Shown here in pieces: positions 25,463 through 34,758 of a stretch of DNA of 64,000 nt. The first letter of the stretch is position 1. Every line of letters begins with the position of its first letter. Source of the DNA: CAYVRJ01 sp964453645 (GTDB lineage Bacteria; Bacillota; Clostridia; Christensenellales; JAWKQI01); contig CAYVRJ010000011.1 in NCBI GenBank assembly GCA_964453645.1, forward strand, positions 7,735-71,734. Direction: 5' to 3'. Made by a program: the position numbers and the translations under genes. The notes beneath the pieces are model-generated. The model saw nothing but the letters and a program-made list of their open reading frames with translations. It did not search any database and was not told the origin of the DNA.

Positions 25463-25579
25463 GTAACACTCCATTCTGTCGTTTCATTTATGATATAAAT
25501 AATCATTAAAGAATCTTTCATGTAAAGCTCCATTCTGTCGCTTCATTTATGATATAAATAGTCATTAATGGGTCTTTCA
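25456..25579. repeat. 59-bp tandem repeat between HPr and Enzyme I genes
   Basis: Two copies with a 59-base period (25456-25514 and 25515-25573), differing at a few positions, plus a short third start CTTTCAC at 25574. Copy 1 contains the Enzyme I start codon and ribosome site on the minus strand; copy 2 repeats them as a dead ATG with no open frame. Confidence 0.85.
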
Positions 25580-25837
25580 CAAAAAAATACCCTGAAGGGC
25601 TGCGGTAAGCTCTTTTGCTGCCTGTTCCTCGTCACTTCCTTCGATGTTTATTAAAACAGTGCCGTTTCCCTTGATGCCCAGCATCATAATGGAAATGGCA
25701 GATTTTGCGTTGCCCGTCTTTTCCCCTGCAACAATAGACATCTCCGAACTGTATTTGCTCAGCAGCTCCACAAGGTTTGCCGCCGGTCGGGCGTGCAGCC
25801 CCGATGGATCTTGAATGTTAAATTCGATTGTTTTCAT
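25577..25837 (-). CDS. HPr-family phosphocarrier protein
   Basis: 86 residues with the phosphoacceptor His15 in GLHARPA and the regulatory Ser46 in NAKSAISIMMLGIKGNGTV, so both Enzyme I and HPr kinase sites are present. Encoded 11 bases after YhfW and before Enzyme I. No Enzyme II gene is in the operon; a probable target of the phosphoryl group is the PRD of the YhfY homologue (inference). Confidence 0.9.
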   Translation of the reverse strand: MKTIEFNIQDPSGLHARPAANLVELLSKYSSEMSIVAGEKTGNAKSAISIMMLGIKGNGTVLINIEGSDEEQAAKELTAALQGIFL

Positions 25838-25848
25838 AATTCACCTCT

Positions 25849-27048
25849 TTATGTTAGATCAATGGAGTCTCCCCACTCGGGGGCACTTACATTAAAGTAT
25901 TGACAAACTGTTGCACCCATGTCAGAAAGAGTCTTTCTCACCCCAACCTCTGTGATGCTGGGAGCCGTATGACCCTTGATATGGGCGATAAACGGTGTGT
26001 ACTCCCGGGTGTGGGCCGAAAAATCCATGGTCGGGTCGTTTCCGTGATCCCCGCCGATCATCAGCATATCCCCTTCGTTCAGTTCTTCCAGCAGCTTGGG
26101 GATAAACGCATCCAACTTTGCTAAAACATTTATGTAACTCTTCACATCCCCCACATGGCCGAACAGATCGGTTTGTTGCAGGGTGGCACAGATAAACCCA
26201 TGGTCTTTTTTTGTAATATCTACTATCTCCTCAAGAATTTCATGGGTTTGCACCAGAGATTTGCGATAGGTCACCTCTCCGTCTATGACATCGGCCATTT
26301 TACCCAGCAGATACACGGGGATGCCAACACCCTCTAAAATCGTGTGGCACTGCCGCTTGGGGTCTACACCATACCCCATGTGGCACACCTTGTATGCATC
26401 GTTATATACCTTGAGCTTGGGGGTATCGATCCCCGAATAGGCTCCGTCGGCAATCATGGCGTCTAACAGGTCCTGCCGGCTCACGTTCACCCCGCCAAAG
26501 GCAATCACCCTGTTGTTTTTCACAATACCCCGCACAATTCTACCTATGTTCAGGATGGTTTCAAAGGAGAGGAGATCAAAGGCCCCTGTGATGTTGATGA
26601 CCTGCCCCCTGTCCGTCTCCATGTTGTCTGCAACAACAGCACCTCCGTTCACCATGAGGGCACTGCCATCCATTTCGTCCACACAGTATCCCGCATCTGT
26701 CAACGCCTTTTTCACCACTTGGCTCATGGCGCGCATGCCCATGTTCACGGGGGTTTTGGGCTTGTTGCCCAAAATTTCGTTGTGCCCCTCGTATGAATCT
26801 GCACCGCTGTGTTTGAGGGCACACTTGCCAACATAGGTTTTTCCAAAAAAGGTTGGGATGATGTCTTTTCCAAGGAATAGATTCATCCCCAAAGCCCCCA
26901 GGTTTTTAAGATCGACCTGTTGGTGAAACACAGCGTGGGCAAAGGAATTTGCACCCAAGCTCTGTGGGCGAACCTGTGCACAATCCTCCATGGCGCCCAC
27001 CCCCAGCCCATCGGCTACGATCAACACAAGCTTTTTCTTATTATGCGC
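25849..27048 (-). CDS. yhfW: YhfW-like phosphopentomutase-family metalloenzyme
   Basis: 399 residues, alkaline-phosphatase superfamily. Metal-site motifs: LIVADGLGVGAM (Asp14), GGDHGNDPTMDFSAHTREYTP, and QTDLFGHVGD. In phosphopentomutase the catalytic Thr lies in a GKDT..GHWE motif; here the matching segment is SGADSYEGHNEI, with Ser in place of Thr. This is the E. coli YhfW type, whose substrate is unknown. The start is ATG 27048, overlapping the end of the YhfX gene, with GGGGAG nine bases upstream. It may move a phosphate within a pathway intermediate. Confidence 0.8.
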   Translation of the reverse strand, partial: AHNKKKLVLIVADGLGVGAMEDCAQVRPQSLGANSFAHAVFHQQVDLKNLGALGMNLFLGKDIIPTFFGKTYVGKCALKHSGADSYEGHNEILGNKPKTPVNMGMRAMSQVVKKALTDAGYCVDEMDGSALMVNGGAVVADNMETDRGQVINITGAFDLLSFETILNIGRIVRGIVKNNRVIAFGGVNVSRQDLLDAMIADGAYSGIDTPKLKVYNDAYKVCHMGYGVDPKRQCHTILEGVGIPVYLLGKMADVIDGEVTYRKSLVQTHEILEEIVDITKKDHGFICATLQQTDLFGHVGDVKSYINVLAKLDAFIPKLLEELNEGDMLMIGGDHGNDPTMDFSAHTREYTPFIAHIKGHTAPSITEVGVRKTLSDMGATVCQYFNVSAPEWGDSIDLT

Positions 27049-28189
27049 CATACATCTCATCTCCCCGCTTGTCGAATACACCTAGGAGTCGGGGGTTGGA
27101 TGACACGTGATCCACCACGGCGATGTGTGCGTTGACCATAAATATTTGGGTTCGAAAGGCGTATATCACAGGTGCGCCGGGTTTACCCGTGTAGCGAATG
27201 GGTGCGTAGTAGTCGATATTACCCGGTTCAATGCCAAACGCCTCCACTTTATGCGCTGTGTTATTTTCCCACACCAACGCCTTTTTAATATTCCCTCGGC
27301 TATAGAATCCACCGCCAAATACATACCCCAAGCCGTCAAAGTTGTGGGATAGTTCGGTTAAGTAGAGCATACACGGTTTTTGAACACAATTGTCGTCCAC
27401 ACCGTTGATATAGGTGGTGCCCGTAAATGCATGTCCGGGTTCCAACTGGGTCACACCGCCCTCAACCGCCTGTTTCATCATTTCGCTGCAACTGCCCCCC
27501 GGGGCGTTGATGACCTTGATGTCAAACCCCTCTGCCCTGAGGTATTCTGCCCCCTTGAGCAGGGTTTGAAAATTGGGCGTGGAGGTACACAACCCCTTTT
27601 TGTCCACCACAAAGCAGGGAAATGCCGTGACCCCCGCAATGGGAATATTCTTGAGCTGTTCAATCTTTTTTGCCCAGTCAACCAGCTCTTCTAATTGAAA
27701 GCCGCAGTGCTGCCCTGGATAAATCAAATCTTCTTTTCCCGTCACCCGGAGTAAAATCTTTTGCTCACCCGTTGCCCCGTCGGAAATTTTTTTTGCATTG
27801 TCGTAATCCACAACGGTGATATAATCGGGTTTCATGGCCAGTATCCGGCTCAAGTAATAGTTTGGAATTTGCACCAAGTGCCCCACGTGGCCAATTTGAA
27901 TGCCCTGCCTGTAGAGAATTTCCGCCTCTTCTGGGTTGACGGCCACTGCCTTTTCTATACCCGCATCGGCTATGGCACGGCAAATCAGTGGGTTGCGGCC
28001 AAACTGCTTGGTCATCATAAAAAGCTCTAGTCCAAACCCATGGGCATCGCTCTGTAAACTCTTTGCGTTTTTCCGAATCCCTTCCAGATCGATCACATAG
28101 GTATTGGGGGGAAGCATTTTGTGCTTGTGAGCATATACGGCCCAGTCGATTAACGCTTGATTGCGGGCACACAGTGTATCTAAAAACAT
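27041..28189 (-). CDS. yhfX: YhfX-like PLP-dependent enzyme (alanine racemase N-terminal fold)
   Basis: 382 residues, fold type III. The PLP lysine is probably Lys61 in FMMTKQFGRNP, following TYVIDLEGIRKNAKSL, the strand-helix typical of the alanine/ornithine racemase barrel. Later motifs: GVTAFPCFVVD, NAPGGSCSEMM and EPGHAFTGTTY. Homologous to E. coli YhfX; probable racemase or decarboxylase of an amino acid. It overlaps the genes on both sides, and AAAGGAG lies inside the YhfS gene. Substrate unknown. Confidence 0.82.
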   Translation of the reverse strand: MFLDTLCARNQALIDWAVYAHKHKMLPPNTYVIDLEGIRKNAKSLQSDAHGFGLELFMMTKQFGRNPLICRAIADAGIEKAVAVNPEEAEILYRQGIQIGHVGHLVQIPNYYLSRILAMKPDYITVVDYDNAKKISDGATGEQKILLRVTGKEDLIYPGQHCGFQLEELVDWAKKIEQLKNIPIAGVTAFPCFVVDKKGLCTSTPNFQTLLKGAEYLRAEGFDIKVINAPGGSCSEMMKQAVEGGVTQLEPGHAFTGTTYINGVDDNCVQKPCMLYLTELSHNFDGLGYVFGGGFYSRGNIKKALVWENNTAHKVEAFGIEPGNIDYYAPIRYTGKPGAPVIYAFRTQIFMVNAHIAVVDHVSSNPRLLGVFDKRGDEMYGA

Positions 28190-29301
28190 ACGTCTTCTCC
28201 TTTTGCTGCCAACTCAACGGAGCGTTTAAAGACATCTAAAACCGAAGCACTGCCCGCCCGCATGGGATTGATGCGCAAGAAATACTCCACCCTATTTTCG
28301 TTTTCTCCGCTTAAGAATGTGCGGGATGCCTTGTAAAACATGGGGGGTATTTCATACTTGGATTCGGCACCCACCGGCCAAGTGGAAACCCCCAGCTTTG
28401 CCGCCTGTGCCATCACCCCGCTGGCGATGGGTTTTTCAAACTCCACCACCACAACTCTGGACTGCATATTGGCGATAAAGGCATTCTTTACCAGGTGTTG
28501 GCCGTTTGCCTTAAAGTCCATCATGGTTGCATAAATTTTATCTATCTCCCCCGCCTGTATGGCCAGTGCAACAGGTGCGTTTACCAACCCCCGCAGGCAT
28601 TCCATAGCCTCGTGGCCCTGCACTTTTGTGCCCCCCGAACCGGCACTCTTGGATATGGCCTCAACAATTTGAGACTTGCCCAGCACACAGCCGATCCCCT
28701 CTGCCCCCTGCAACTTAAACAGGGAGAAGGTTGTCACATCCGCACCTGCTTTGATTCCGTCGGTGTTGTCCTTAAAGATTGCATAGTTGTCGTCCACCAC
28801 GGTTTTCACCCCCAACTTTGAGATGAGTTGAACCACCTCATCGAGAGAATATGAATCTGTAAGCAACTGCCTCGAGTGCTGGATCACCGCTGCCACGGGT
28901 TTTTCTTGGGTGATCACTCTTTCTAAGTTCGAAAGATCGTTAAAATCTGCAAAGACCGTTTGCAGCCCCATGCACTGGATGGTGTGTTCGGTGGTGGGAT
29001 AGATGGCTGCACGGTGGAGTAAAATCTTCTCCCCCGGCGTTATCACACTCTCCAGGGCACAGCGAATGGCTCCCGTTCCGGCACCCCGCACCAGCGCACA
29101 CCCTTCAGCCCCAAAGAACTCCGCGAGCACCTTTTCGGCCCTGCACGTTTGTGCAGGTTTGCCGTTTACAGCAAGGCCCAGATCTCCCAGGGATAAAAAA
29201 CTGCCGTCGGTAAACTGCTTTTGAATGCACTCCACCAGTTTGAACTGAAGGGCGATCGCCTCGTCCACGCTCAATTTTCCCAATTGTCCCGTCATACTCA
29301 C
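28180..29301 (-). CDS. yhfS: YhfS-like PLP-dependent enzyme (aminotransferase/lyase fold type I)
   Basis: 373 residues. PLP lysine Lys196 in TTFSLFKLQGAEG, Asp170 in VVDDNYA for the ring nitrogen, and the phosphate cup VRGAGTGAIRCAL. The sequence corresponds to E. coli YhfS, an uncharacterised relative of cystathionine beta-lyase/aminotransferases. GTG 29301 has AGAGG seven bases upstream. Two PLP enzymes in tandem (this and YhfX) imply an amino-acid-like intermediate in the pathway. Confidence 0.8.
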   Translation of the reverse strand: MSMTGQLGKLSVDEAIALQFKLVECIQKQFTDGSFLSLGDLGLAVNGKPAQTCRAEKVLAEFFGAEGCALVRGAGTGAIRCALESVITPGEKILLHRAAIYPTTEHTIQCMGLQTVFADFNDLSNLERVITQEKPVAAVIQHSRQLLTDSYSLDEVVQLISKLGVKTVVDDNYAIFKDNTDGIKAGADVTTFSLFKLQGAEGIGCVLGKSQIVEAISKSAGSGGTKVQGHEAMECLRGLVNAPVALAIQAGEIDKIYATMMDFKANGQHLVKNAFIANMQSRVVVVEFEKPIASGVMAQAAKLGVSTWPVGAESKYEIPPMFYKASRTFLSGENENRVEYFLRINPMRAGSASVLDVFKRSVELAAKGEDVCF

Positions 29302-29322
29302 AATGTTTCCTCTTTATCTCAT

Positions 29323-30567
29323 TTAAATTAAAAATCCAAACAACCCCTGTGTAACGTTTTGAAGCAGCCAGATGCAGATCAGTGCGATTAAGCAAACGCT
29401 GATCTGAGGAATTTTTTTACTCTTGGCGTTGAGCATATATGCCCCGATGATGATGGCTGTGCCCAAGTAGCTCCCCATGGAGAGAGTTGCCACAATGCAC
29501 CCCCCCAGAAGTGCGTAGTTAAGCACACTAAACCCTACCTGCCGAATGTTTTCCGCAAACTCCTTGAGCTTTGGCCGATTTTCAAACAATCGTGCAAGGG
29601 TAAAGGTTCCCACCGTTTCCAACAGTGCAACCACTCCCCCAGCCAGCAATGCCGCCACTGGCCCACCCCAGGCAAAAAAACCTGCTGCGGTGGCCAAACC
29701 CAACCCATCCGCTGCCAACACCCCCGAAGTAACGGCAGTGAGGGACTTGATGGGCAAAAAGGAGAGTGCCCGCACCAACGATATGCTGCCTGCACCGAGG
29801 GTGTTGCTGCCAGCAGCAGCCAGCAGACTTTGGGGGCCTTCTGCCAAAAGCCCCAAATAAACTCCAAGGGCGATCAGTCCACCCATGGCAATTGTATAGG
29901 GCAAACCCCTCAACACTCTCTTTTTGTTTTGTAAAAATAAATCCACCACCGACATTTCGGGTTTGGTGCTGCCCCCAAAAAAGGCAAACAGCACGGCAAC
30001 GAAAAATCCGGCTAAAATTCCATAGTCGAACCCCAAGGTGTACCCACAGGTTATGGAACACACTGCCGTTGCAAGGGCCACCCACTTGCCCATGGTGTTA
30101 TAGATGGCGAGTACACAAACAGCCAAAAACCCAACGGTCACAACGGGTGCCAGGATCACCGTCACCTTGCCAATCCCTATGGGCAACCCACGGAATAACT
30201 CGTGCAGAACCAAGAGACAGAGCTTGAGCAGTGCGGCAAATCCCCCGCCCAACAGTGCGGCAACAGCCGTATTCTTGCACCGTGCCCCGATTAGGTCGGT
30301 AAACAGGAATATCAAGTGAATCAAAATATAACCCGAAAGGATGGAAAAGGGCAATCCGATCAACAGCCCTGCACCCACCGAAACGGGCAGTGCATTTTTT
30401 AACCAATCACTTCTTGGAATACTACCCTTTGCCACTTCGGCGGCATAGGTGCGGTTTCCGTCGTGAAATACCGCAATACACCGCTGGCTCATAAACGCAG
30501 CTAGGGCGCCTATGGCAAACAAAACGGACAGTGTGATTAAATTTTGGCTTCCAAAAAGTGCGTTCAA
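29323..30567 (-). CDS. yhfT: YhfT-like membrane transport protein
   Basis: 414 residues, about ten to twelve transmembrane segments, almost no hydrophilic domain. Early motif AFMSQRCIAVFHDGNRTYAAE fits the YhfT family. Present next to YhfU, as in E. coli. Probably a transporter for the substrate of the pathway; a second permease (NCS1) is encoded upstream, so two transport steps or two compounds are likely. Confidence 0.8.
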   Translation of the reverse strand: MNALFGSQNLITLSVLFAIGALAAFMSQRCIAVFHDGNRTYAAEVAKGSIPRSDWLKNALPVSVGAGLLIGLPFSILSGYILIHLIFLFTDLIGARCKNTAVAALLGGGFAALLKLCLLVLHELFRGLPIGIGKVTVILAPVVTVGFLAVCVLAIYNTMGKWVALATAVCSITCGYTLGFDYGILAGFFVAVLFAFFGGSTKPEMSVVDLFLQNKKRVLRGLPYTIAMGGLIALGVYLGLLAEGPQSLLAAAGSNTLGAGSISLVRALSFLPIKSLTAVTSGVLAADGLGLATAAGFFAWGGPVAALLAGGVVALLETVGTFTLARLFENRPKLKEFAENIRQVGFSVLNYALLGGCIVATLSMGSYLGTAIIIGAYMLNAKSKKIPQISVCLIALICIWLLQNVTQGLFGFLI

Positions 30568-30568
30568 A

Positions 30569-30916
30569 TTAGTTTACCGCCTTAGCAAAGGCGCCCACAG
30601 CGCTCTGCATTTGATCTGCGGCAAAACCAAAGGCAACCACTCCCTTTTGAACCAACTGGGCCACATCGGCCTCGTCGGCTGGTTTGCCGGGTGCGGCAAT
30701 GGTCTTTGCCTTGTCCATTCCCAGCAGGGCCACTGCCATGGCAACTGCTCCCCCGCCGGTGTGGCACGCACCCAAATAGTACTCCGCCTTGTTTTGTTTG
30801 AGTGCCATTGCGGCATCCAAATCGCTCAGAATTTCTATTTCACAATTGGGTATGGCTGTTAAAACCAGCTCGGCAATGGCCTGTTTTTCCACCTGTCCGC
30901 CAATCACGATCTTCAT
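30569..30916 (-). CDS. yhfU: YhfU family protein (DUF2620)
   Basis: 115 residues. Rossmann-like small domain with DLDAAMALKQNKAEYYLGACHTGGGAVAMA (read in parts), ending VAFGFAADQMQSAV, all diagnostic of DUF2620. The conserved Cys-His-Thr-Gly-Gly-Gly stretch suggests a ligand site. It sits one base before YhfT and is probably its partner or a regulator of transport; function not established. Confidence 0.82.
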   Translation of the reverse strand: MKIVIGGQVEKQAIAELVLTAIPNCEIEILSDLDAAMALKQNKAEYYLGACHTGGGAVAMAVALLGMDKAKTIAAPGKPADEADVAQLVQKGVVAFGFAADQMQSAVGAFAKAVN

Positions 30917-30918
30917 TG

Positions 30919-32946
30919 CTATTTACTCTCCCACGTTATCAATATATTGTTTAAATTGTCCACTTCAAAGGCATCTCCCTCATCCACCAGCACCGTGGTA
31001 TCCATCTGTTCGATGATGCAGGGGCCAACACCCTTGTATCCGCTTTTCAGTTCCTCCCGGGCAAAAACGGGCACCGTCTTATCCATACCCCGCAAGCAAA
31101 CCCGCCTGGTGCCTATGGGCTTTGCGTCCCCCGAGGCACAGCCGTCTCCGCCAAGTTCAATCTTTTGCAGCAGCCCAAACCCTGCAACTCGAATGTTTAC
31201 CAGTTCCAGCGGTGCGGTTAATTCCGAAGAATATCCAAAGGACTTTTGATGCAGTTCCTTAAATTTGCGGGCAATGGCCTTATAGTCCGAGATATCCTGC
31301 TCTTCAATCTGCATGGTCAACTCGTGAGTCTGGGCGGCATAACGCAGATCCAAATACATTGTTATCCTTTGTTTATTTTGCTCAAATCCCGACTGTTTTA
31401 AATCCCCACAGGCTTGCTCCACCAGAGTGGAGAACTCTTCACCCAACTGCAAAGAGGAGACGTCGGATAAATTTTTAATGATACTCTTTACGTAATCGTA
31501 GCGCACATCACTCATCAACAGCCCCATAGCGGCTGTGATACCCGGATAGCGGGGAACGATCACTTTTGTCATACCCAAGTTCTTGGCAACGTCCACTGCT
31601 TGCAGCGGCCCCGCACCGCCGCAGGCGAACAGCGCAAACTCCCGGATATCGAAGCCCCTGTTCATAGTTAAGCGGCGAATGGCGTTGCAGATGTTGTTGT
31701 TTACGATATCGATCATACCCTGGGCAGCAGCATTGGTGTTTAACTTCAAGGGTTTTGCAATCTTTTCATCGATCCTCTTTTCGGAAAGGGAAGCGTTGAT
31801 GGCAAACTTTCCGCCCAGCAAGTATTCTCGGTTTAATCTGCCCAAGTGTACGTTGGCATCCGTTAGCGTTGGGTTTTCACCGCCCTGATCATAACACACC
31901 GGACCGGGCATTGCACCCGCCGATTGGGGGCCCATGTTGAGCATTCCCCCCCTGTCTATGTGGGCAATGGTTCCGCCCCCCGCTCCAATGGTGACCACGT
32001 CGATGATGGGCAGGTGTACCACCGTTCCAAATTCAATCTCCTGTTCGTCCCGGGTGAGCAGTTCACCGTTGCATACGATGGCGATATCCGTGCTCGTTCC
32101 CCCGATGTCGATGGAGACCACGTTTTCTTCCCCAATTGCACTGCAAATGCCTTTTAGGGCAATGGCTGCCGCCGCAGGGCCGGAGAGCAGGGAACGGGGT
32201 GCAATCTTTTCCACGGGGAAAGCAGGGGCAACACCTCCGTTGGAGAGCATGAGTAAAAGTTCTTTTGAATACCCACGCTGTTTCACTTCATCATATAATA
32301 CCGAGAGATAATTTTCAAGCAAAGGCCCCACATATGCGGCCACACTCACCGTGCTCATGCGCTCAAACTCCCGCCACTCGCAGAGCAACGTGTTAGAACA
32401 AGTGACGTATAAATCCGGAAATTCCTCCAAAATCCACTTCTGTGCCGTCAGTTCGTGCTGAGGGTTTGCGTACGAGTTAATAAAACAGATGGCGATGGCT
32501 TTGATTCCATCTTCCCATAATTTCTTCACAAGACCTATGAGCTCTTCCCGATTGAGGGGCTTAATCACGTTACCCCATCCGTCAATGCGCTCATCCACCT
32601 CCGTGCGGTACTTGCGGGTTATCAGCTCTTCGGGCTGATCCCACTGCAAGTCGTAGAGCACACCTCTGGTGGTTCGCCGAATTTTCAGCACATCCCGAAA
32701 CCCCTTTGTGGTGATTAGGGCCACACTGGAACCGTTTTTCTCGATGACTGCATTGGTGGCAACAGTGGTGCCGTGGAGGAATAAATCCACTTCTTTTAAG
32801 TCATATCCGCTTGCGTTCACAGCGTTCATAACGCCTGTGCGCTGGTTTTTGGGCGTGGAATGCACTTTATGTACGGTGATTTCGCTGCCATTATAAAATA
32901 TTCCGTCGGTGAACGTTCCGCCCACATCGATTCCGATTAGTTTCAT
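30919..32946 (-). CDS. Hydantoinase/oxoprolinase subunit A (HyuA type)
   Basis: 675 residues, the ATP-dependent subunit that opens a five-membered lactam or hydantoin ring. The N-terminus GIDVGGTFTDG is the actin-like ATP phosphate loop; then FLHGTTVATNAVIEKNG, SIDIGGTSTDIAIVCNG and FGAGAGTIA-like VVTIGAGGGTIAHID. C-terminal acetone-carboxylase-like tail with LRYAAQTHEL. Overlaps the B subunit by four bases (ATGA). The family also includes acetone and acetophenone carboxylases and N-methylhydantoinase, so the substrate is not certain. Confidence 0.88.
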   Translation of the reverse strand: MKLIGIDVGGTFTDGIFYNGSEITVHKVHSTPKNQRTGVMNAVNASGYDLKEVDLFLHGTTVATNAVIEKNGSSVALITTKGFRDVLKIRRTTRGVLYDLQWDQPEELITRKYRTEVDERIDGWGNVIKPLNREELIGLVKKLWEDGIKAIAICFINSYANPQHELTAQKWILEEFPDLYVTCSNTLLCEWREFERMSTVSVAAYVGPLLENYLSVLYDEVKQRGYSKELLLMLSNGGVAPAFPVEKIAPRSLLSGPAAAAIALKGICSAIGEENVVSIDIGGTSTDIAIVCNGELLTRDEQEIEFGTVVHLPIIDVVTIGAGGGTIAHIDRGGMLNMGPQSAGAMPGPVCYDQGGENPTLTDANVHLGRLNREYLLGGKFAINASLSEKRIDEKIAKPLKLNTNAAAQGMIDIVNNNICNAIRRLTMNRGFDIREFALFACGGAGPLQAVDVAKNLGMTKVIVPRYPGITAAMGLLMSDVRYDYVKSIIKNLSDVSSLQLGEEFSTLVEQACGDLKQSGFEQNKQRITMYLDLRYAAQTHELTMQIEEQDISDYKAIARKFKELHQKSFGYSSELTAPLELVNIRVAGFGLLQKIELGGDGCASGDAKPIGTRRVCLRGMDKTVPVFAREELKSGYKGVGPCIIEQMDTTVLVDEGDAFEVDNLNNILITWESK

Positions 32947-34670
32947 GCTCTCCCCCTCATCTGCTCTCTCAAGGTTTGGGTGGCTGCAACGTCAATTGTG
33001 CCCTCCCGTATGACAACGCCGTAACACTCCTCTGCGTGACTAAGCGTGATATATCCCTGTGTATAATCGTCCAACACCTTCTCTACATCTCTGTTCAGGG
33101 GATCGCCGTAACCACCCCCGCCGGCAACCAAGATGGTCACTTCGTCTCCGGCTTGAATTTGGTATCCCGATGCTTTTAAGGTGAGGTTTATCTCGTTTTC
33201 CTTACCCATGTTGAGTTTCAGCCCTTGGTGTAGGGCCTCTTTTCCCCCAAACAATCCCCAGGGCGGATAAATCTCCCGATCGCCTAAGGCGGTGAGTTTT
33301 GCAGTACCCCTGGTTAAAATAAAGGATTTTATAGAACCGTTGCCCCCCCTGTGCTCTCCCGGCCCACCGGAATTTTCCCGCAACGACCACTGGGTGAACA
33401 GCATGGGGTATTTGCGCTCGAACACCTCCACAGGGGTGATCCTCGCCCCACCGCCGAACAGGGAGACCAGTCCGGCCGAACCGTCTTTGGTGGCTCTGCC
33501 CCCAAAACCGCCCTCGCTGAACAGATAGGCCACGTAATATCCGCTGGTCTCCTCGTCGTTGCCCCCAATGGTCAAGTTGATCAATCCGTGGGGACAGCCG
33601 GTGGATTTTTCGGGCACGGCCTGTGCCAATGCCCCTAGACACACCCCAATTACCTTCTCGTACACCGTTGCCGCCATGGCACTAATGGCCGCTGGCGGAC
33701 AGGCGTTCACCACTGTTGCCTGGGGTATTACAAAATCTACGGGCAGGAAGCACCCGTAGTTCATGGGAATATCGGGAAATAGGGATTTAATCGTCACGAT
33801 GACGGCTGAAACTGTGGAGGAATAGGTGGAATTCGCTGCACTTCTTGTTTGAGGATCGCAGTCCGAAAAGTCAAACTTCATCCTGTTGCCGCAAACTGTC
33901 ATGGTAACGGCAATCTTCACAGGGTCATCGCTGTATTTGCTCTCTTTGTCCATGTATTCATAAAACGAATACGTCCCGTCGGGCACGTTTTCGATCTCTT
34001 TTTCCAGCATAATTCTTGCGTATTCAATGGTCTTTTCCATGTATGTGAGAATGGTTTCCTTGCCGTACTTTTGGGCAAGCTCCAGTATCCTCTGTGCACC
34101 AATGTTAACAGACGAAATCTGGGAGGCTAAATCTCCCTTGCGCTCCCAAGGTAAGCGTACATTTGCTAAAATAATGTTCTCGATTCCCTCCTGCATCACC
34201 CCTTTTGACACAATTTTAACAGGGGGTATGCGTATGCCCTCTTCAAAGTGTTCCTCCGCAACCGAAGATAAACTGCCGGGTGTCGCACCACCCACGTCGG
34301 CCCAGTGGCCTGCAATGGCTGCAAAGCCAATCCGCTCCCCTTCATAAAACACGGGGCAGATGACCTCCACGTCGTTAAAATGGGTTCCCCCAACGAAAGG
34401 GTCGTTGTTGATAAACACATCCCCTTCACAAATATCGTTTTTATATTTTTCCACAATGTAACTGACCGAGTATTCCATCATCGTGACGAATACGGCCAGA
34501 TCGGACTCCCCTTGGGCGATTAAGTGCCCATCCCTGTTAAAGAGTGCTGCGCCGATATCCCTTCCCTCTGTGATGACGGCCGAGTATGCAGAGCGAAACA
34601 TGTTTATGTTCATCTCATCCGCAATGCTCTTAAAAGCGCTCTGCAATACCGAAAATGTAATGGCATCCAT
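32943..34670 (-). CDS. Hydantoinase/oxoprolinase subunit B (HyuB type)
   Basis: 575 residues with HyuB landmarks: the N-terminal AFKSIADEMNINMFRSAYS, DVFINNDPFVGGTHFNDVEVICPVF (read in parts), GHWADVGGATPGS with metal-binding His/Asp, and RENSGGPGEHRGGNGSIK. Forms the heteromeric hydrolase with HyuA. It is followed by HyuA with a four-base overlap and preceded by a stem-loop (34693-34735) that separates it from the permease gene. Confidence 0.9.
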   Translation of the reverse strand: MDAITFSVLQSAFKSIADEMNINMFRSAYSAVITEGRDIGAALFNRDGHLIAQGESDLAVFVTMMEYSVSYIVEKYKNDICEGDVFINNDPFVGGTHFNDVEVICPVFYEGERIGFAAIAGHWADVGGATPGSLSSVAEEHFEEGIRIPPVKIVSKGVMQEGIENIILANVRLPWERKGDLASQISSVNIGAQRILELAQKYGKETILTYMEKTIEYARIMLEKEIENVPDGTYSFYEYMDKESKYSDDPVKIAVTMTVCGNRMKFDFSDCDPQTRSAANSTYSSTVSAVIVTIKSLFPDIPMNYGCFLPVDFVIPQATVVNACPPAAISAMAATVYEKVIGVCLGALAQAVPEKSTGCPHGLINLTIGGNDEETSGYYVAYLFSEGGFGGRATKDGSAGLVSLFGGGARITPVEVFERKYPMLFTQWSLRENSGGPGEHRGGNGSIKSFILTRGTAKLTALGDREIYPPWGLFGGKEALHQGLKLNMGKENEINLTLKASGYQIQAGDEVTILVAGGGGYGDPLNRDVEKVLDDYTQGYITLSHAEECYGVVIREGTIDVAATQTLREQMRGRA

Positions 34671-34692
34671 GTGTGTTCCCCTTTGGTTTTTT

Positions 34693-34735
34693 ATAAGAGC
34701 CTGTGAACTTATACACTACCCATCCACAGGCTCTT
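34693..34735 (-). terminator. Intercistronic stem-loop between permease and HyuB genes
   Basis: Perfect 11-base stem AAGAGCCTGTG / CACAGGCTCTT with a 19-base loop. No T-run on the minus strand, so it is more likely a processing or stabilising hairpin than a full terminator. Confidence 0.6.
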
Positions 34736-34758
34736 TTATGTTTTTAAATACGTCTGCT

